The notes under the pieces: generated by a model | Told to the model about the DNA's origin: nothing | Database searches by the model: none | What the model saw: only the letters and a program-made list of their open reading frames with translations | Shown: positions 37,388-50,264 of the stretch, one piece after another | How the letters are laid out: every line of letters starts with the position of its first letter | Numbering within the stretch: position 1 is the stretch's first letter | Position numbers and translations under genes: made by a program | Assembly (NCBI RefSeq): GCF_036320965.1 | Contig: NC_092235.1 | Span: forward strand, 5,673,645 to 5,737,644 | Direction: 5' to 3' | DNA from: Panulirus ornatus | Taxonomy: Eukaryota > Arthropoda > Malacostraca > Decapoda > Palinuridae | Length of the DNA stretch: 64,000 nt

Positions 37388-37458
<71 letters not shown>
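37211..37458. repeat. duplicated LINE tail with (AAAT)n and (TA)n
   Basis: The tail CATCGACAAAGCAAAATAAA plus AAAT repeats occurs at 37,211-37,272 and again at 37,341-37,393, each followed by (TA)n. This is a tandem duplication of the tail with its microsatellite. Confidence 0.85.
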
Positions 37459-37460
<2 letters not shown>

Positions 37461-37633
37461 TCCCGCGTTTGCGAGGTAGCGCAAGGAAACAGACGAAAGA
37501 AATGGCCCAACCCTCCCCCCCCCATACACATGTACATACACACGTCCACACACGCAAATATACATACCTACACAGCTTTCCATGGTTTACCCCAGACGCT
37601 TCACATGCCTTGATTCACTCCACTGACAGCACG

Positions 37634-39456
37634 TCAACCCCTGTATACCACATCGCTCCAATTCACTCTATTCCTTGCCCTCCTTTCACCCTCCTGCATG
37701 TTCAGGCCCCGATCACACAAAATCTTTTTCACTCCATATTTCCACCTCCAATTTGGTCTCCCTCTTCTCCTCGTTCCCTCCACCTCCGACACATATATCC
37801 TCTTGGTCAATCTTTCCTCACTCATTCTCTCCATGTGCCCAAACCATTTCAAAACACCCTCTTCTGCTCTCTCAACCACGCTCTTTTTATTTCCACACAT
37901 CTCTCTTACCCTTACGTTACTTACTCGATCAAACCACCTCACACCACACATTGTCCTCAAACATCTCATTTCCAGCACATCCATCCTCCTGCGCACAACT
38001 CTATCCATAGCCCACGCCTCGCAACCATACAACATTGTTGGAACCACTATTCCTTCAAACATACCCATTTTTGCTTTCCGAGATAATGTTCTCGACTTCC
38101 ACACATTTTTCAAGGCTCCCAAAATTTTCGCCCCCTCCCCCACCCTATGATCCACTTCCGCTTCCATGGTTCCATCCGCTGACAGATCTACTCCCAGATA
38201 TCTAAAACACTTCACTTCCTCCAGTCTTTCTCCATTCAAACTCACCTCCCAATTGACTTGACCCTCAACCCTACTGTACCTAATAACCTTGCTCTTATTC
38301 ACATTTACTCTTAACTTTCTTCTTCCACACACTTTACCAAACTCAGTCACCAGCTTCTGCAGTTTCTCACATGAATCAGCCACCAGCGCTGTATCATCAG
38401 CGAACAACAACTGACTCACTTCCCAAGCTCTCTCATCCCCAACAGACTTTATACTTGCCCCTCTTTCCAGGACTCTTGCATTTACCTCCCTAACAACACC
38501 ATCCATAAACAAATTAAACAACCATGGAGACATCACACACCCCTGCCGCAAACCTACATTCACTGAGAACCAATCACTTTCCTCTCTTCCTACACGTACA
38601 CATGCCTTACATCCTCGATAAAAACTTTTCACTGCTTCTAACAACTTGCCTCCCACACCATATATTCTTAATACCTTCCACAGAGCATCTCTATCAACTC
38701 TATCATATGCCTTCTCCAGATCCATAAATGCTACATACAAATCCATTTGCTTTTCTAAGTATTTCTCACATACATTCTTCAAAGCAAACACCTGATCCAC
38801 ACATCCTCTACCACTTCTGAAACCGCACTGCTCTTCCCCAATCTGATGCTCTGTACATGCCTTCACCCTCTCAATCAATACCCTCCCATATAATTTACCA
38901 GGAATACTCAACAAACTTATACCTCTGTAATTTGAGCACTCACTCTTATCCCCTTTGCCTTTGTACAATGGCACTATGCACGCATTCCGCCAATCCTCAG
39001 GCACCTCACCATGAGTCATACATACATTAAATAACCTTACCAACCAGTCAACAATACAGTCACCCCTTTTTTAATAAATTCCACTGCAATACCATCCAAA
39101 CCTGCTGCCTTGCCGGCTTTCATCTTCCGCAAAGCTTTTACTACCTCTTCTCTGTTTACCAAATCATTTTCCCTAACCCTCTCACTTTGCACACCACCCC
39201 GACCAAAACACCCTATATCTGCCACTCTGTCATCAGACACATTCAACAAACCTTCAAAATACTCATTCCATCTCCTTCTCACATCACCACTACTTGTTAT
39301 CACCTCCCCATTTACGCTCTTCACTGAAGTTCCCATTTGCTCCCTTGTCTTACGCACCCTATTTACCTCCTTCCAGAACATCTTTTTATTCTCCCTAAAA
39401 TTTACTGATAGTCTCTCACCCCAACTCTCATTTGCCCTTTTTTTCACCTCTTGCAC
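37634..39456 (-). pseudogene. LINE ORF 3' part: linker, RT and C-terminal domain
   Basis: Two overlapping frames: 39,456-39,037 (linker to [12 protein letters not shown], with the one-base loss at about 39,064) and 39,043-37,634 (RT fingers to the stop). Boxes [57 protein letters not shown] and [12 protein letters not shown]. The last has Tyr for the usual Asp. Fixing nothing else, the RT core reads as intact. Confidence 0.88.
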
Positions 39457-40625
39457 CTTTCTCTTGACCTCCTGTCTCTTTTATACTTCTCCCACTCAAT
39501 TGCATTTTTTCCCTGCAAAAATCGTCCAAATGCCTCTCTCTTCTCTTTCACTAATACTCTTACTTCTTCATCCCACCACTCACTACCCTTTCTAAACAGC
39601 CCACCTCCCACTCTTCTCATGCCACAAGCATCTTTTGCGCAATCCATCACTGATTCCCTAAATACATCCCATTCCTCCCCCACTCCCCTTACTTCCATTG
39701 TTCTCACCTTTTTCCATTCTGTACACAGTCTCTCCTGGTACATCCCCACACAGGTCTCCTTCCCAAGCTCACTTACTCTCACCACCTTCTTCACCCCAAC
39801 ATTCACTCCTCTTTTCTGAAAACCCATACTAATCTTCACCTTAGCCTCCACAAGATAATGATCAGACATCCCTCCAGTTGCACCTCTCAGCACATTAACA
39901 TCCAAAAGTCTCTCTTTCGCACGCCTGTCAATTAACACGTAATCCAATAACGCTCTCTGGCCATCTCTCCTACTTACATAAGTATACTTATGTATATCTC
40001 GCTTTTTAAACCAGGTATTCCCAATCATCAGTCCTTTTTCAGCACATAAATCTACAAGCTCTTCACCATTTCCATTTACAACACTGAACACCCCATGCAT
40101 ACCAATTATTCCCTCAACTGCCACATTACTCACCTTTGCATTCAAATCACCCATCACTATAACCCGGTCTCGTGCATCAAAACCGCTAACACACTCATTC
40201 AGCTGCTCCCAAAACACTTGCCTCTCATGATCTTTCTTCTCATGCCCAGGTGCATATGCACCAATGATCACCCACCTCTCTCCATCAACTTTCAATTTTA
40301 CCCATATTAATCGAGAATTTACTTTCTTACATTCTATCACATACTCCCACAACTCCTGTTTCAGGAGTATTGCTACTCCTTCCCTTGCTCTTGTCCTCTC
40401 ACTAACCCCTGACTTCACTCCCCAGACATTTCCAAACCACTCTTCCCCTTTACCCTTGAGCTTCGTTTCACTCAGAGCCAAAACATCCAGGTTCCTTTCC
40501 TCAAACATACTACCTATCTCTCCTTTTTTCACATCTTGGTTACATCCACACACATTTAGGCACCCCACTCTGAGCCTTCGAGGAGGATGATCACTCCCCG
40601 CGTGACTCCTTCTTCTGTTTCCCAT
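39444..40625 (-). pseudogene. LINE ORF 5' part: APE-type endonuclease, with frameshift
   Basis: From ATG (MGNRRRSHAG), then RVGCLNVCGCNQD (metal-binding Asn), LALSETKLKGKG (catalytic Glu), [23 protein letters not shown] (Asp-Asn pair), [10 protein letters not shown] and [10 protein letters not shown] (terminal Asp-His). All residues of the apurinic-endonuclease-like fold are present, so this domain looks competent. Its reading frame ends in the linker because of the 4-bp loss near 39,475. The frame picks up in 39,456-39,037 and then 39,043-37,634. Confidence 0.88.
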
Positions 40626-40749
40626 TTTAGAAAGTTAATACAAGGAGGGGAGGATTTCCGACCCCCCGCTCCCGTCCCCTCTAGTCGCTTTCTACGACAC
40701 GCGAGGAATACGTGGGAAGTATTCTTTCACCCCTATCCCCAGGGATAAT

Positions 40750-41129
40750 ATAGATATATATATACATATACACACACACACACATACACACACATACGCA
40801 CATACACACACACACACACACACATACATATATATACATATGAAAAATGTAAGAAACAATTTAGAAAACAAACTTTTAGCTTGAAATGAATGAAAAAAAT
40901 GAATGTCACATAATGGTTCAACCTCTGGCTATGGAAAAGGAAATGTACAATTTATTCACACAAACGTCAATAGCAGTTCTCATCAATTTCACCACTGTAT
41001 CAATAAGCTTCAATGTCTAAGCTACATTTTTCTCCAACTTCACTATTTTCTTGTCAAAAACACCATGCATGAAAACTATCACTCCAGTAACACAACTATA
41101 AACATTTACTTCCCCTTTAAAAGGGGAAG

Positions 41130-41140
<11 letters not shown>
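40750..41140. other. (CA)n patch and short unique segment
   Basis: (CA)n with TA interruptions at 40,765-40,825, then about 280 bp of unique sequence, then a 15-bp-arm palindrome (ATTTACTTCCCCTTT / AAAGGGGAAGTAAAT, 41,104-41,134) leading into (TA)n. No gene. Confidence 0.6.
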
Positions 41141-41206
<66 letters not shown>

Positions 41207-41207
41207 C
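41135..41207. repeat. (TA)n microsatellite
   Basis: It lies at the 3' end of a minus LINE fragment. Confidence 0.95.
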
Positions 41208-42236
<1,029 letters not shown>

Positions 42237-43065
42237 TTTATTTTGCCCTGTCGCTGTCTCCCGCGTCAGCGAGGTAGCGCAGGGAAACAAACGAAAGAAA
42301 TGGCTCAACCCACCCCCATACACATGTATATACATACACGTCCACACACGCAAATATACATACCTATACATCTTAATGTACTCATATATATACACACACA
42401 GACATATACATATATACACATGTACATACTTCATACTTTCTGTCTTTATTTACTCCCTTCGCCACCTCGCCACAGATGGAATAACATCCCCCTCCCCCCT
42501 AATGTTTGCGAGGCATCGCTAGGAAAAGACAAAAAAGGCCCCATTCGTTCACACTCAGTCTCTAGCTGTCATGTAATAATGCACCGAAACCACAGCTCCC
42601 TTTAAACATCCAGGCCCCACAGAACTTTCCATGGTTATCCCAGACGCTTAACTTGCCCTGGTTCAATCCATTGACAGCACGTCGACCTCGGTATACCACA
42701 TCGTTCCAATTCACTGTGTTCCTTGCACGCCTTTCACCCTCCTGCATGTTCAGGCCCCAGTCACCCAAAATCTTTTCACTCCATCTTTCCACCTCCAATT
42801 TGGTCTCCCACTTCTCTTCATTCCCTCAACCTCTGACACATATATTATCTTGGTCAATCTTTCCTCACTGATTCTCTCCATGTGCCCAAACCATTTCAAA
42901 ACACCCTCTTCTGCTCTCTCAACCACACTCTTTTCATTACCACACATCTCTCTTATCCTATTATTACTTACTCGATCAAACCACCTCACACCACATATTG
43001 TCCTCAAACATCTCATTTCCAGCACATCCACCCTCCTGCGCACAACTCTATCCATAGCCCACGCC

Positions 43066-43066
<1 letters not shown>
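42237..43066 (-). mobile_element. RTE-type LINE 3' fragment, long-3'UTR subfamily
   Basis: The 3' UTR of about 400 bp includes the second, internal hairpin region. The C-terminal frame keeps RGRRAVNGLNQG (no CGA-to-TGA stop). Broken at [18 protein letters not shown] sequence (GCCCACGCC) by (TA)n. Confidence 0.88.

Positions 43067-43155
<89 letters not shown>
43067..43155. repeat. (TA)n microsatellite
   Basis: It marks the right end of the LINE cluster. Confidence 0.95.
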
Positions 43156-43157
<2 letters not shown>

Positions 43158-43245
43158 ACAAAACCCCATAATCCACTTTACAAGATAAACAAGAAATTCA
43201 GAAGTTTGGTTACACTGAATCTCATAATATTGAATATTTTGATCA

Positions 43246-43246
43246 G

Positions 43247-43338
<92 letters not shown>
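43246..43338. repeat. (GA)n microsatellite, copy 2
   Basis: Pure GA, about 90 bp, shorter than in copy 1. Confidence 0.97.
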
Positions 43339-43344
<6 letters not shown>

Positions 43345-43574
43345 GGAAGGTAATAAATTCACAGCACACAGGAAAGCTGCTCAGTCGTGGTTATTTCACA
43401 TGTTTTCACTAACATCGAGAGTTAAGTAGTACAAATGCCATTTCTAAATGCTTGGGACACTTCAATTTTTCTTGGTTAAAAACATACAACTGAACCAAGT
43501 CAGTCTTATAAAGTTAAAACTACTAATGATATTAAAATAACGTGCAAATTTATGATGGACGACCAAAAATGGGC

Positions 43575-43955
43575 CTTGATGGCTAGGCTAAGATCATTTA
43601 TCGTTGTCCATGATAGCTAGGCTAAGATCATTTATCGTTGTCCATGATAGCTAGGCTAAGGTCATTTATCGTTGTCCATTATAGCTAGGCTAAGGTCATT
43701 TATCGTTGTCCATGATGGCTAGGCTAAGATCATTTATCGTTGTCCATGATAGCTAGGCTAAGATCATTTATCTCTGTCCATGATAGCTAGGCTAAGATCA
43801 TTTATCTCTGTCCATTATAGCTAGGCTAAGATCATTTATCGTTGTCCATTACAGCTAGGCTAAGATCATTTATCGCTGTCCATTATAGCTAGGATAAGAT
43901 AATCTATCGCTGTACTTGATAGCTAGGCTAAGGTCATTTATCGTTGTCCATGATG
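43575..43955. repeat. 34-bp tandem repeat, about 11 units
   Basis: Same unit as 18,290-18,472 and more homogeneous, which points to recent expansion in this copy. Confidence 0.88.
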
Positions 43956-44098
43956 CAGTCTGGGCCCAGCCCGAGCTGTAGGGGATAGAAGACCTCCAAG
44001 ATAACACTAGCCAGACTCTAAGAACATTTAAGATCATAAGAACATTATCCAGTTGTCTTTTACTTATCAGGAAATACGTTTGTATGCAACTCTTAGCT

Positions 44099-44123
44099 GA
44101 TAAGAGATGTTTGATCTCTTATC
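44099..44123 (-). other. hairpin downstream of kinase, copy 2
   Basis: Identical to 18,612-18,636. Confidence 0.5.
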
Positions 44124-44302
44124 ACCCAGAACTCACCACGAGGAGGTGGTTGCATGTCGAGTTCCATAATTTTTTCCCGTTTTAAATAAATATTTCAATT
44201 TCCTCTAAAATAAAGGTCTTTCCCGTTATAAGATATGTAAAAATAATAATTTCCTCTAAAACAAAGTTCTTATTGTGAGGTAGATAGTTGAGGAAGGGCA
44301 CC

Positions 44303-45160
44303 TCATTTCCTGCCCTTCCTCTGGTTCCGTTGGCCCCCTCCTCTGGTACGCCTCCGGCGGACTGACCTTATCACCTTCTTCAGCTCACCAATAATAAGTG
44401 GCAGAGCTGGTCTCTCTGAGGGGTCGCTGTGGGTCGCTGTTTGGTAAAGATCCTGGAGGCTTTCCCGCACACCCTGCTTCCTGACCAGGATGGACACGTG
44501 CCTCATTAGATGCCCAAAAGAGAAGACGTCACTGGCTGGGGAGACCGGCTTGCGCTCCCTGACCTCAGGGGCCAACCACAGGTCAGGAACATTGTACTCA
44601 ACGCAGCTTCCCTTCTTAACGCTCAAGCCGAAGTCGATGATGTGAAACTCTGGCTTCTCACCCATCGTCACCGTCACATTCTCGACCTTGACGTCATTAT
44701 GGACAATGTTTTTCTTATGGATTTCCATCAGCCGACGAGCGACCATGATGGCGGATTCGACCAGTTCCTCGTCCGACCGACATGTTCTCATGAACTTATC
44801 ATAAGGCTGGCCAGTGTGGCTTAAGATGATCAATGGGGGGTTGCGGCACACTGCTCGAAGTAGAGGGGCTCCTCCAGCCCCAGCCAGTCTCCTGTGAATG
44901 TCGACTTCATCCATAAGACTTTTCCAACTCACTCCGTCCAGAAGGCTTTTGATGACGCAACACGATCCACGGAACAACACCGTTTCAATCTTGGCGTTGC
45001 CTCCTCGACCCACCTCTCTCATGACCACCAGGTCATTTACATCCTTCTGGGTCAACTTTACAACTGGAACGCTCATTTTGACTCCGGCCTGAGGTGCACT
45101 TACCAAATTTTCTTCTTGCCGGAGAGTGTGAGAGGAGATGTTGTCGGTACGGAGTCCCAT
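44303..45160 (-). CDS. intronless Ser/Thr-type protein kinase, copy 2
   Basis: 285 codons from ATG at 45,160. It has the same domain order and catalytic residues as copy 1 (VGRGGNAKIE, CVIKSL, IVHNDVKVEN, IIDFGLS, LAPEV). I see only four amino-acid differences from copy 1: F/L near the N-terminus (FRTDN / LRTDN), A/V in MDEADI / MDEVDI, Y/F in YDKYMR / YDKFMR, and M/I in KKVMRS / KKVIRS. None touches a catalytic motif, and no frame damage is seen. The 5' and 3' flanks are also collinear, so this is a block copy or an allele rather than a separate retrocopy. Confidence 0.88.
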   Translation of the reverse strand: MGLRTDNISSHTLRQEENLVSAPQAGVKMSVPVVKLTQKDVNDLVVMREVGRGGNAKIETVLFRGSCCVIKSLLDGVSWKSLMDEVDIHRRLAGAGGAPLLRAVCRNPPLIILSHTGQPYDKFMRTCRSDEELVESAIMVARRLMEIHKKNIVHNDVKVENVTVTMGEKPEFHIIDFGLSVKKGSCVEYNVPDLWLAPEVRERKPVSPASDVFSFGHLMRHVSILVRKQGVRESLQDLYQTATHSDPSERPALPLIIGELKKVIRSVRRRRTRGGGQRNQRKGRK

Positions 45161-45193
45161 CCTCAAATGATTACACTTCTCTCGCCGCCGGCC

Positions 45194-45221
45194 TTATATA
45201 CCCCTGGATCATGTGACGTCA
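45194..45221 (-). promoter_or_regulatory. TATA box and CRE of kinase, copy 2
   Basis: TATATAA at 45,200-45,194 and TGACGTCA at 45,214-45,221, with the same spacing as in copy 1. Confidence 0.6.
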
Positions 45222-45547
45222 CATAACCAGATGTATCCAGATTAAATCCCATACAAATCCGGATATGTAGACGGATTCATTTAGTTTTGTTGCGATCATT
45301 ATTTGATGAAATCTAAAGGTGTCGAAGAAATAGTCAAGATGGCCAATGGTGTTTAGAGTGTAGTGAAGATGGCTAGAGATGTTGAAGGATCTAAATAGTT
45401 TCGATATACCAATACTTTTTGAATCAATAAATCATCGTAAATACTAAGACAAAAAACACTTTGACGAAAATTTAGCCATTTTCCAGCATCGAAATAAAAG
45501 GATATGAGGTAAATGGCTTTTGGGAAATCATTGTTGAATAATAGTTA

Positions 45548-45550
<3 letters not shown>

Positions 45551-45587
<37 letters not shown>

Positions 45588-45604
45588 GTGTGTGTGTGTG
45601 TGTG
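45551..45604. repeat. (TG)n microsatellite
   Basis: About 54 bp with one C. It stands where copy 1 has 1.7 kb between (CA)n and (TG)n. Confidence 0.93.
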
Positions 45605-45714
45605 TACGGATAAACTTTAATGCTGGCCGGGGTGTACTGGTGATGCCTTTGACCTAAAATGTAAGTTGAAGCCCGGAGGCCGACCCTGCACGTAGCTTGA
45701 ATCCTTTTGTGTTC

Positions 45715-46665
45715 ACTATAATCTTCTTTACTACATCTCCTCTCCTTGATCCCTTTATCTTCACTATGCAAGGCTTATTATAATCTTCACTACAACCTCA
45801 TCTTCATATGACCTTATCTTACTAAGCTGGTTTCAAGGAAGGCTTTAGATTTTACCCGCTCACTCAAACAACGTACTTACACGGGGCCCCACGAGTGTAA
45901 AACTCCCTCCTAATACAGTGCAAATAGATGATTACACACACCTACACACCACCACCACCACTAACAATACACAGAGAAATAGCCTTTTCGGTCGGCTTTG
46001 GATCCGCCCTTGAACGTAGTTTGGAGGATTTGGGGGATCAGATCAATGCAACCTCATATTCACTAACGTGTATCTTCACTACTAGCTTATTTTCACTAAA
46101 TATATCTTCGCTATACCCTCTTCTTCACTACACCGTTATTTCTACCATACCATCATCATTGCACTCCCTGATGTTCACTAAAAGTAATTCTTATCTTCAC
46201 TACATAATCATTTTGAATAAACTTTACTCTTTAATAACCCTCATCTCTACTAAATTCGTATCTTCACTACATTCGTATCTTCACTACAACCTATCTTGAC
46301 AATATCCTTATCATCACTATACTCTTCTTCACTACACTCTCATCTTAACATCATCCTTCTGTTTACCGAACTTAGTTCAAAGTCTGACTTGAACGTAGCT
46401 TTGGAAAGTTTGTGTTCCTCATTGTGTTGCCTCCTTGGTATCATTGTAAAGGCAATTGTAACGTCTCCCTAACTAAACCCTCATCGTCACTACACTCTCA
46501 TCATTATCATTACTTCTTGATGTTCAATACAAAATTTTAACATATACATTTATCTTCACTACAGAATAATTTTCATTGCACCTTAATCTTCATTACTCCT
46601 TGTTGCAGCTACATCCGTATCTTCCATTCATTCTTATATCTTATATTAGTTACATCTTTACAGTA
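45715..46665. repeat. degenerate TCTTCACTACA-type array, copy 2
   Basis: Collinear with 21,925-22,900, with small indels. Confidence 0.65.
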
Positions 46666-46674
46666 TCTTTATAT

Positions 46675-46891
46675 CTTCTCTGTTCCGTCTTTTGAAAAAT
46701 TGAAAATGAGAGTAAAGGATTTCCGGCCTTCTGCTCCCTCCCCTTTTAGTCGCCTTGTACGACACGCAGGGAATACGAGGCAAGTATACTTTCTTCCCTA
46801 TCCCCAGGGATAACAGCATCTGGTGTTCCAAGACGGTCACCCATCCAAGTACTAACCAGACCCAACGTTGCTTAACTTCCCTGATCGGACG
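46675..46891 (-). mobile_element. 5S-headed SINE joined to LINE-head body, copy 2
   Basis: The 5S-like part is at 46,891-46,815 on the minus strand, followed by TTATCCCTGGGGATAGGG. One base differs in the 5S part (GTCTTGGAACACC). (TA)n lies upstream. Confidence 0.75.

Positions 46892-46965
<74 letters not shown>
46892..46965. repeat. (TA)n microsatellite
   Basis: It lies on the 5' side of the 5S head. Confidence 0.95.
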
Positions 46966-46968
<3 letters not shown>

Positions 46969-47001
46969 ACTGAAAACATTGAATTTCCCAAATAACAAAA
47001 A

Positions 47002-47073
47002 TGGAAGCGCCGGGGTTTGAACCCGGGTCCTCTCGCATGCCAAGCGAGTGCTCTACCACTGAGCTACGCCCCC
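47002..47073 (-). tRNA. tRNA-Ala (anticodon GGC), copy 2
   Basis: As copy 1, but the acceptor is GGGGGCG / CGCTTCC, which restores the 5-68 pair, so all seven positions pair (two as G-U, including G3-U70). Loop TTGGCAT gives GGC. A run of A on the plus strand just beyond the 3' end supplies the T-run terminator. Confidence 0.82.
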
Positions 47074-47567
47074 AAGAACATTTTTTTGGACTTAGTATTA
47101 TATGAAGCACTGAGATTACCACGGCAAAATAGTGTTTGACCGACCGTTGCCGACTAGCCGGCAAAATAACCACAGAGTAAATCTCCATGTTGTTGTCGTG
47201 TATTCCTCTCAATTTTCCACGAAGAAATGAGTTTTACTTTTTTATTGTCGTTGCAATAGACTGGAACTAAGCTGACCTGGTATGAGGTCAGAGCCCTCAT
47301 TATCCTCCCTGCTAACTACCGGAAGCAGATTAAGTCGTTCCACAACCGATGTCCGGCCCATGTTAACTCTGATGTGCCCAGCAGTTGGAGGAGGATCGCC
47401 AGAAGCTTCTGGAAGATTTCAAGGACGTCTTGGTGGACCTGACCCTTTCAGATAAGGTCGAAAACCACAATTCATTGTGAAGATCTTCACTATAACGTTG
47501 GACAAAGATACTGAATGTTGCACACATGTGATGCGGACAAAATGAAAAAAGAAAAAGACAAAAATTA

Positions 47568-47639
47568 TGTCTGGTGTGGGTCTCGAACCCACGACTTTGA
47601 ATGTGTAAGACTCACGCTCTACCACTGAGCTAACCAGAC
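47568..47639 (-). tRNA. tRNA-Val (anticodon TAC), copy 2
   Basis: The same 72-nt cloverleaf as 23,840-23,911, but the anticodon loop is CTTACAC (TAC, reading GTA) and the anticodon stem has one G-U pair. The acceptor is perfect and a T5 terminator follows. Confidence 0.82.
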
Positions 47640-47766
47640 AATAGAAAATACGTCTGTTTCTTCAATTTGAATTAATGAAAATCTTTGCGAGGCAGCGTTT
47701 AGAAAAGAGAGATGTCTTTGACGAAATTTACTAGCTTGGCTCCTTCTTCTGTTCTTTATTATCGAA

Positions 47767-48732
47767 AGTTGTTGTTCGCTGATGATACAGCGCTGGTGGC
47801 GGATTCATGTGAGAAACTGCAGAAGCTGGTGACTGAGTTTGGTAAAGTGTGTGGAAGAAGAAAGTTAAGAGTAAATGTGAATAAGAGCAAGGTTATTAGG
47901 TACAGTAGGGCTGAGGGTCAAGTCAATTGGGAGGTGAGTTTGAATGGTGAAAAACTGGAGGAAGTGAAGTGTTTTAGATATCTGGGAGTGGATCTGTCAG
48001 CGGATGGAACCATGGAAGCGGAAGTGGATCATAGGGTGGGGGAGGGGGCGAAAATTTTGGGAGCCTTGAAAAATGTGTGGAAGTCGAGAACATTATCCCG
48101 GAAAGCAAAAATGGGTATGTTTGAAGGAATAGTAGTTCCAACAATGTTGTATGGTTGCGAGGCGTGGGCTATGGATAGAGTTGTGCGCAGGAGGATGGAT
48201 GTGCTGGAAATGAGATGTTTGAGGACAATGTGTGGTGTGAGGTGGTTTGATCGAGTAAGTAACGTAAGGGTAAGAGAGATGTGTGGAAATAAAAAGAGCG
48301 TGGTTGAGAGAGTAGAAGAGAGTGTTTTAAAATGGTTTGGGCACATGGAGAGAATGAGTGAGGAAAGATTGACCAAGAGGATATATGTGTCGGAGGTGGA
48401 GGGAACGAGGAGAAGAGGGAGACCAAATTGGAGGTGGAAAGATGGAGTGAAAAAGATTTTGTGTGATCGGGGCCTGAACATGCAGGAGGGTGAAAGGAGG
48501 GCAAGGAATAGAGTGAATTGGAGCGATGTGGTATACAGGGGTTGACGTGCTGTCAGTGGATTGAATCAAGGCATGTGAAGCGTCCGGGGTAAACCATGGA
48601 AAGCTGTGTAGGTATGTATATTTGTGTGTGTGGACGTGTGTATGTACATGTGTATGGGGGGGGTTGGGCCATTTCTTTCGTCTGTTTCCTTGCGCTACCT
48701 CGCAATACGCGGGAGACAGCGACAAAGTATAA

Positions 48733-48750
<18 letters not shown>
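47767..48750 (+). mobile_element. RTE-type LINE 3' copy inserted at a (TA)n site
   Basis: It starts at TTGTTGTTCGCTGATGATAC, so it includes the RT catalytic FADD box. The reading frame is open from there to its stop at 48,543-48,545. Short 3' UTR and a 20-nt poly(A), followed by a remnant of (TA)n. The equivalent position in copy 1 (24,056-24,172) is an uninterrupted (TA)n. Confidence 0.92.
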
Positions 48751-48779
<29 letters not shown>

Positions 48780-48783
<4 letters not shown>

Positions 48784-49251
48784 AAAAGGATTGCAATTTT
48801 GCACGTGATCAAGTATATTCTTATGAGTTCACAGGGAAAATAAACACGATAAGTTCCCAAGTGCACTTTCGTGTAAAACTCACATCATCAGGGGAGACAC
48901 AAGAGAGAAATATAACAGTCAGTTGATATACAACGAAGAGACGTAGCTAGGACGCCATATGGTAAACATGTGATTGTCCAAGACAGACAACAAGCGTATC
49001 ATAAACTTATTATGTGGACAAGAAGGTGAATTGTTTACACATTTTATCAACATTAAAGTTATCCAATTTGTATAGACCATCACTAATATTAAGATTATAA
49101 TTCTTTGTGTATTCAGTAATAGAAGATTCAATGATATTTCTCGTGGTACTTGAGTTAGAGTTAATAACTGAGATGGCATTATTAACTCTAATTCCAGTAC
49201 CACGAGAAATATCATTGAATCTTCTATTATTAAATACACAAAGAATTATAA
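48780..49251 (-). mobile_element. Penelope-like element 3' end with 5' inversion, copy 2
   Basis: Endonuclease C-terminus before the stop at about 49,010. Inverted arms 49,095-49,166 and 49,180-49,251. Ribozyme-like motif at 48,853-48,901. Arm identity is slightly higher than in copy 1 (ATATTTCTCG in both arms). Confidence 0.7.
48853..48901 (-). ncRNA. hammerhead-ribozyme-like motif, copy 2
   Basis: Same core order as 24,243-24,291 with no change in CTGATGA, GAAA or the AGTGCACT palindrome. Confidence 0.55.
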
Positions 49252-50020
49252 ACCTTGAGGAAGCAACATGGCGGTCAAAAATAAGCTGCAGGAATGAAGT
49301 TTATGAATGGAATATCAGTGAGACGATCCAAATGACGAATGAATGAGAGCGTAGTCAACATACAATATAAAAGGACATATTATGAATGGCAGCCAGGCAA
49401 GTAACGGCCCAACTGAATGGAAGGATTTAAAAGTTCGCGTTATATGACGAATTTTGATAGATTATCCAAATTTCCATTCCAGTTATGAAACTTAATGGTT
49501 GTGTTCAGTTCTAGAGACAAAGTTTAAAGGTTTGTGTTTCAGAGATGAACCACAAAGGATATCGTTAAATTTACTGACATTAAAATTTGTCAATTAAGTG
49601 AATCATTTTGTACAATAGCTGTAATTTGACAGAGTTAAAAGTTCGCAGTTTCATTACAATTCTAATTCAAAAGTTTGAGATTCAATGATGGTTTGCACAA
49701 GCTTAACGTACATTTAAGTTTTGTGTTTATATGACGTATCTTAAAGGACTCTGGTAAAATAACGCAGCTGGAAGGTTTACGTTAAAATGACGGTGTTTAA
49801 ATGTTTATTGATGAATGGTAGATTTAAATTGATAGATTTTAAGTTCGCGTTTTCATGAGCGACTTTAAACCTTGTGGTTGAATGTCACAGTTTAAATGTT
49901 GGTATGTACAATGTTGACCAGATGGCGGTAGTGTGTAGACACAGCCATACCAGGTCGTAATTATCATCATTAAAGTCACCTTCCTTACTTACTTATGGCG
50001 GCGATGAAATTCACTGGTTC
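49252..50020. other. unique spacer shared with copy 1
   Basis: Collinear with 24,642-25,400. No gene seen. Confidence 0.5.
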
Positions 50021-50264
50021 TTGATTGTGCACCAATTAACCTATCAGATAATGGTACAATGTTTGCCTGGTGTTGCATATATCACGTCTGTTGTTGAAAC
50101 ACAAGAATGCCAGGTGACTTTGGGAGTGGATGATAATGTAAAGATCAATATAAATGTGGGAAATCTTGAACCGCCATCACCAGACACAACACATGTTTGG
50201 ATCTGGCGGGGGGAGGGACTTGCCTGTGACGTCACGATGCCCCGCCTCCAGCCTGGCGCCGCTC
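50021..50264 (+). CDS. conserved exon-like module, copy 2
   Basis: Encodes CLPGVAYITSVVETQECQVT, VDDNVKININVGNLEPPSPD, WIWRGEG and CDVTMPRLQPGA, with GEG like the module at 6,598 where copy 1 has GKG. It runs into (TG)n as in the other copies. Function unknown. Confidence 0.4.

Larger units (their letters stand above)
37459..40749 (-). mobile_element. RTE-type LINE, essentially full length, short-3'UTR subfamily
   Basis: The 5' UTR starts ATTATCCCTGGGGATAGGGG at 40,749, with 124 bp to the ATG at 40,625. It reads through endonuclease, linker, RT and C-terminal domain with two frame lesions: a 4-bp loss near 39,475 and a one-base loss near 39,064. The 3' UTR is cut at the hairpin (GCGGGAGAC) by (TA)n, lacking GACAAAGTATAA. 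It serves as the reference for the family's 5' end. Confidence 0.93.
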
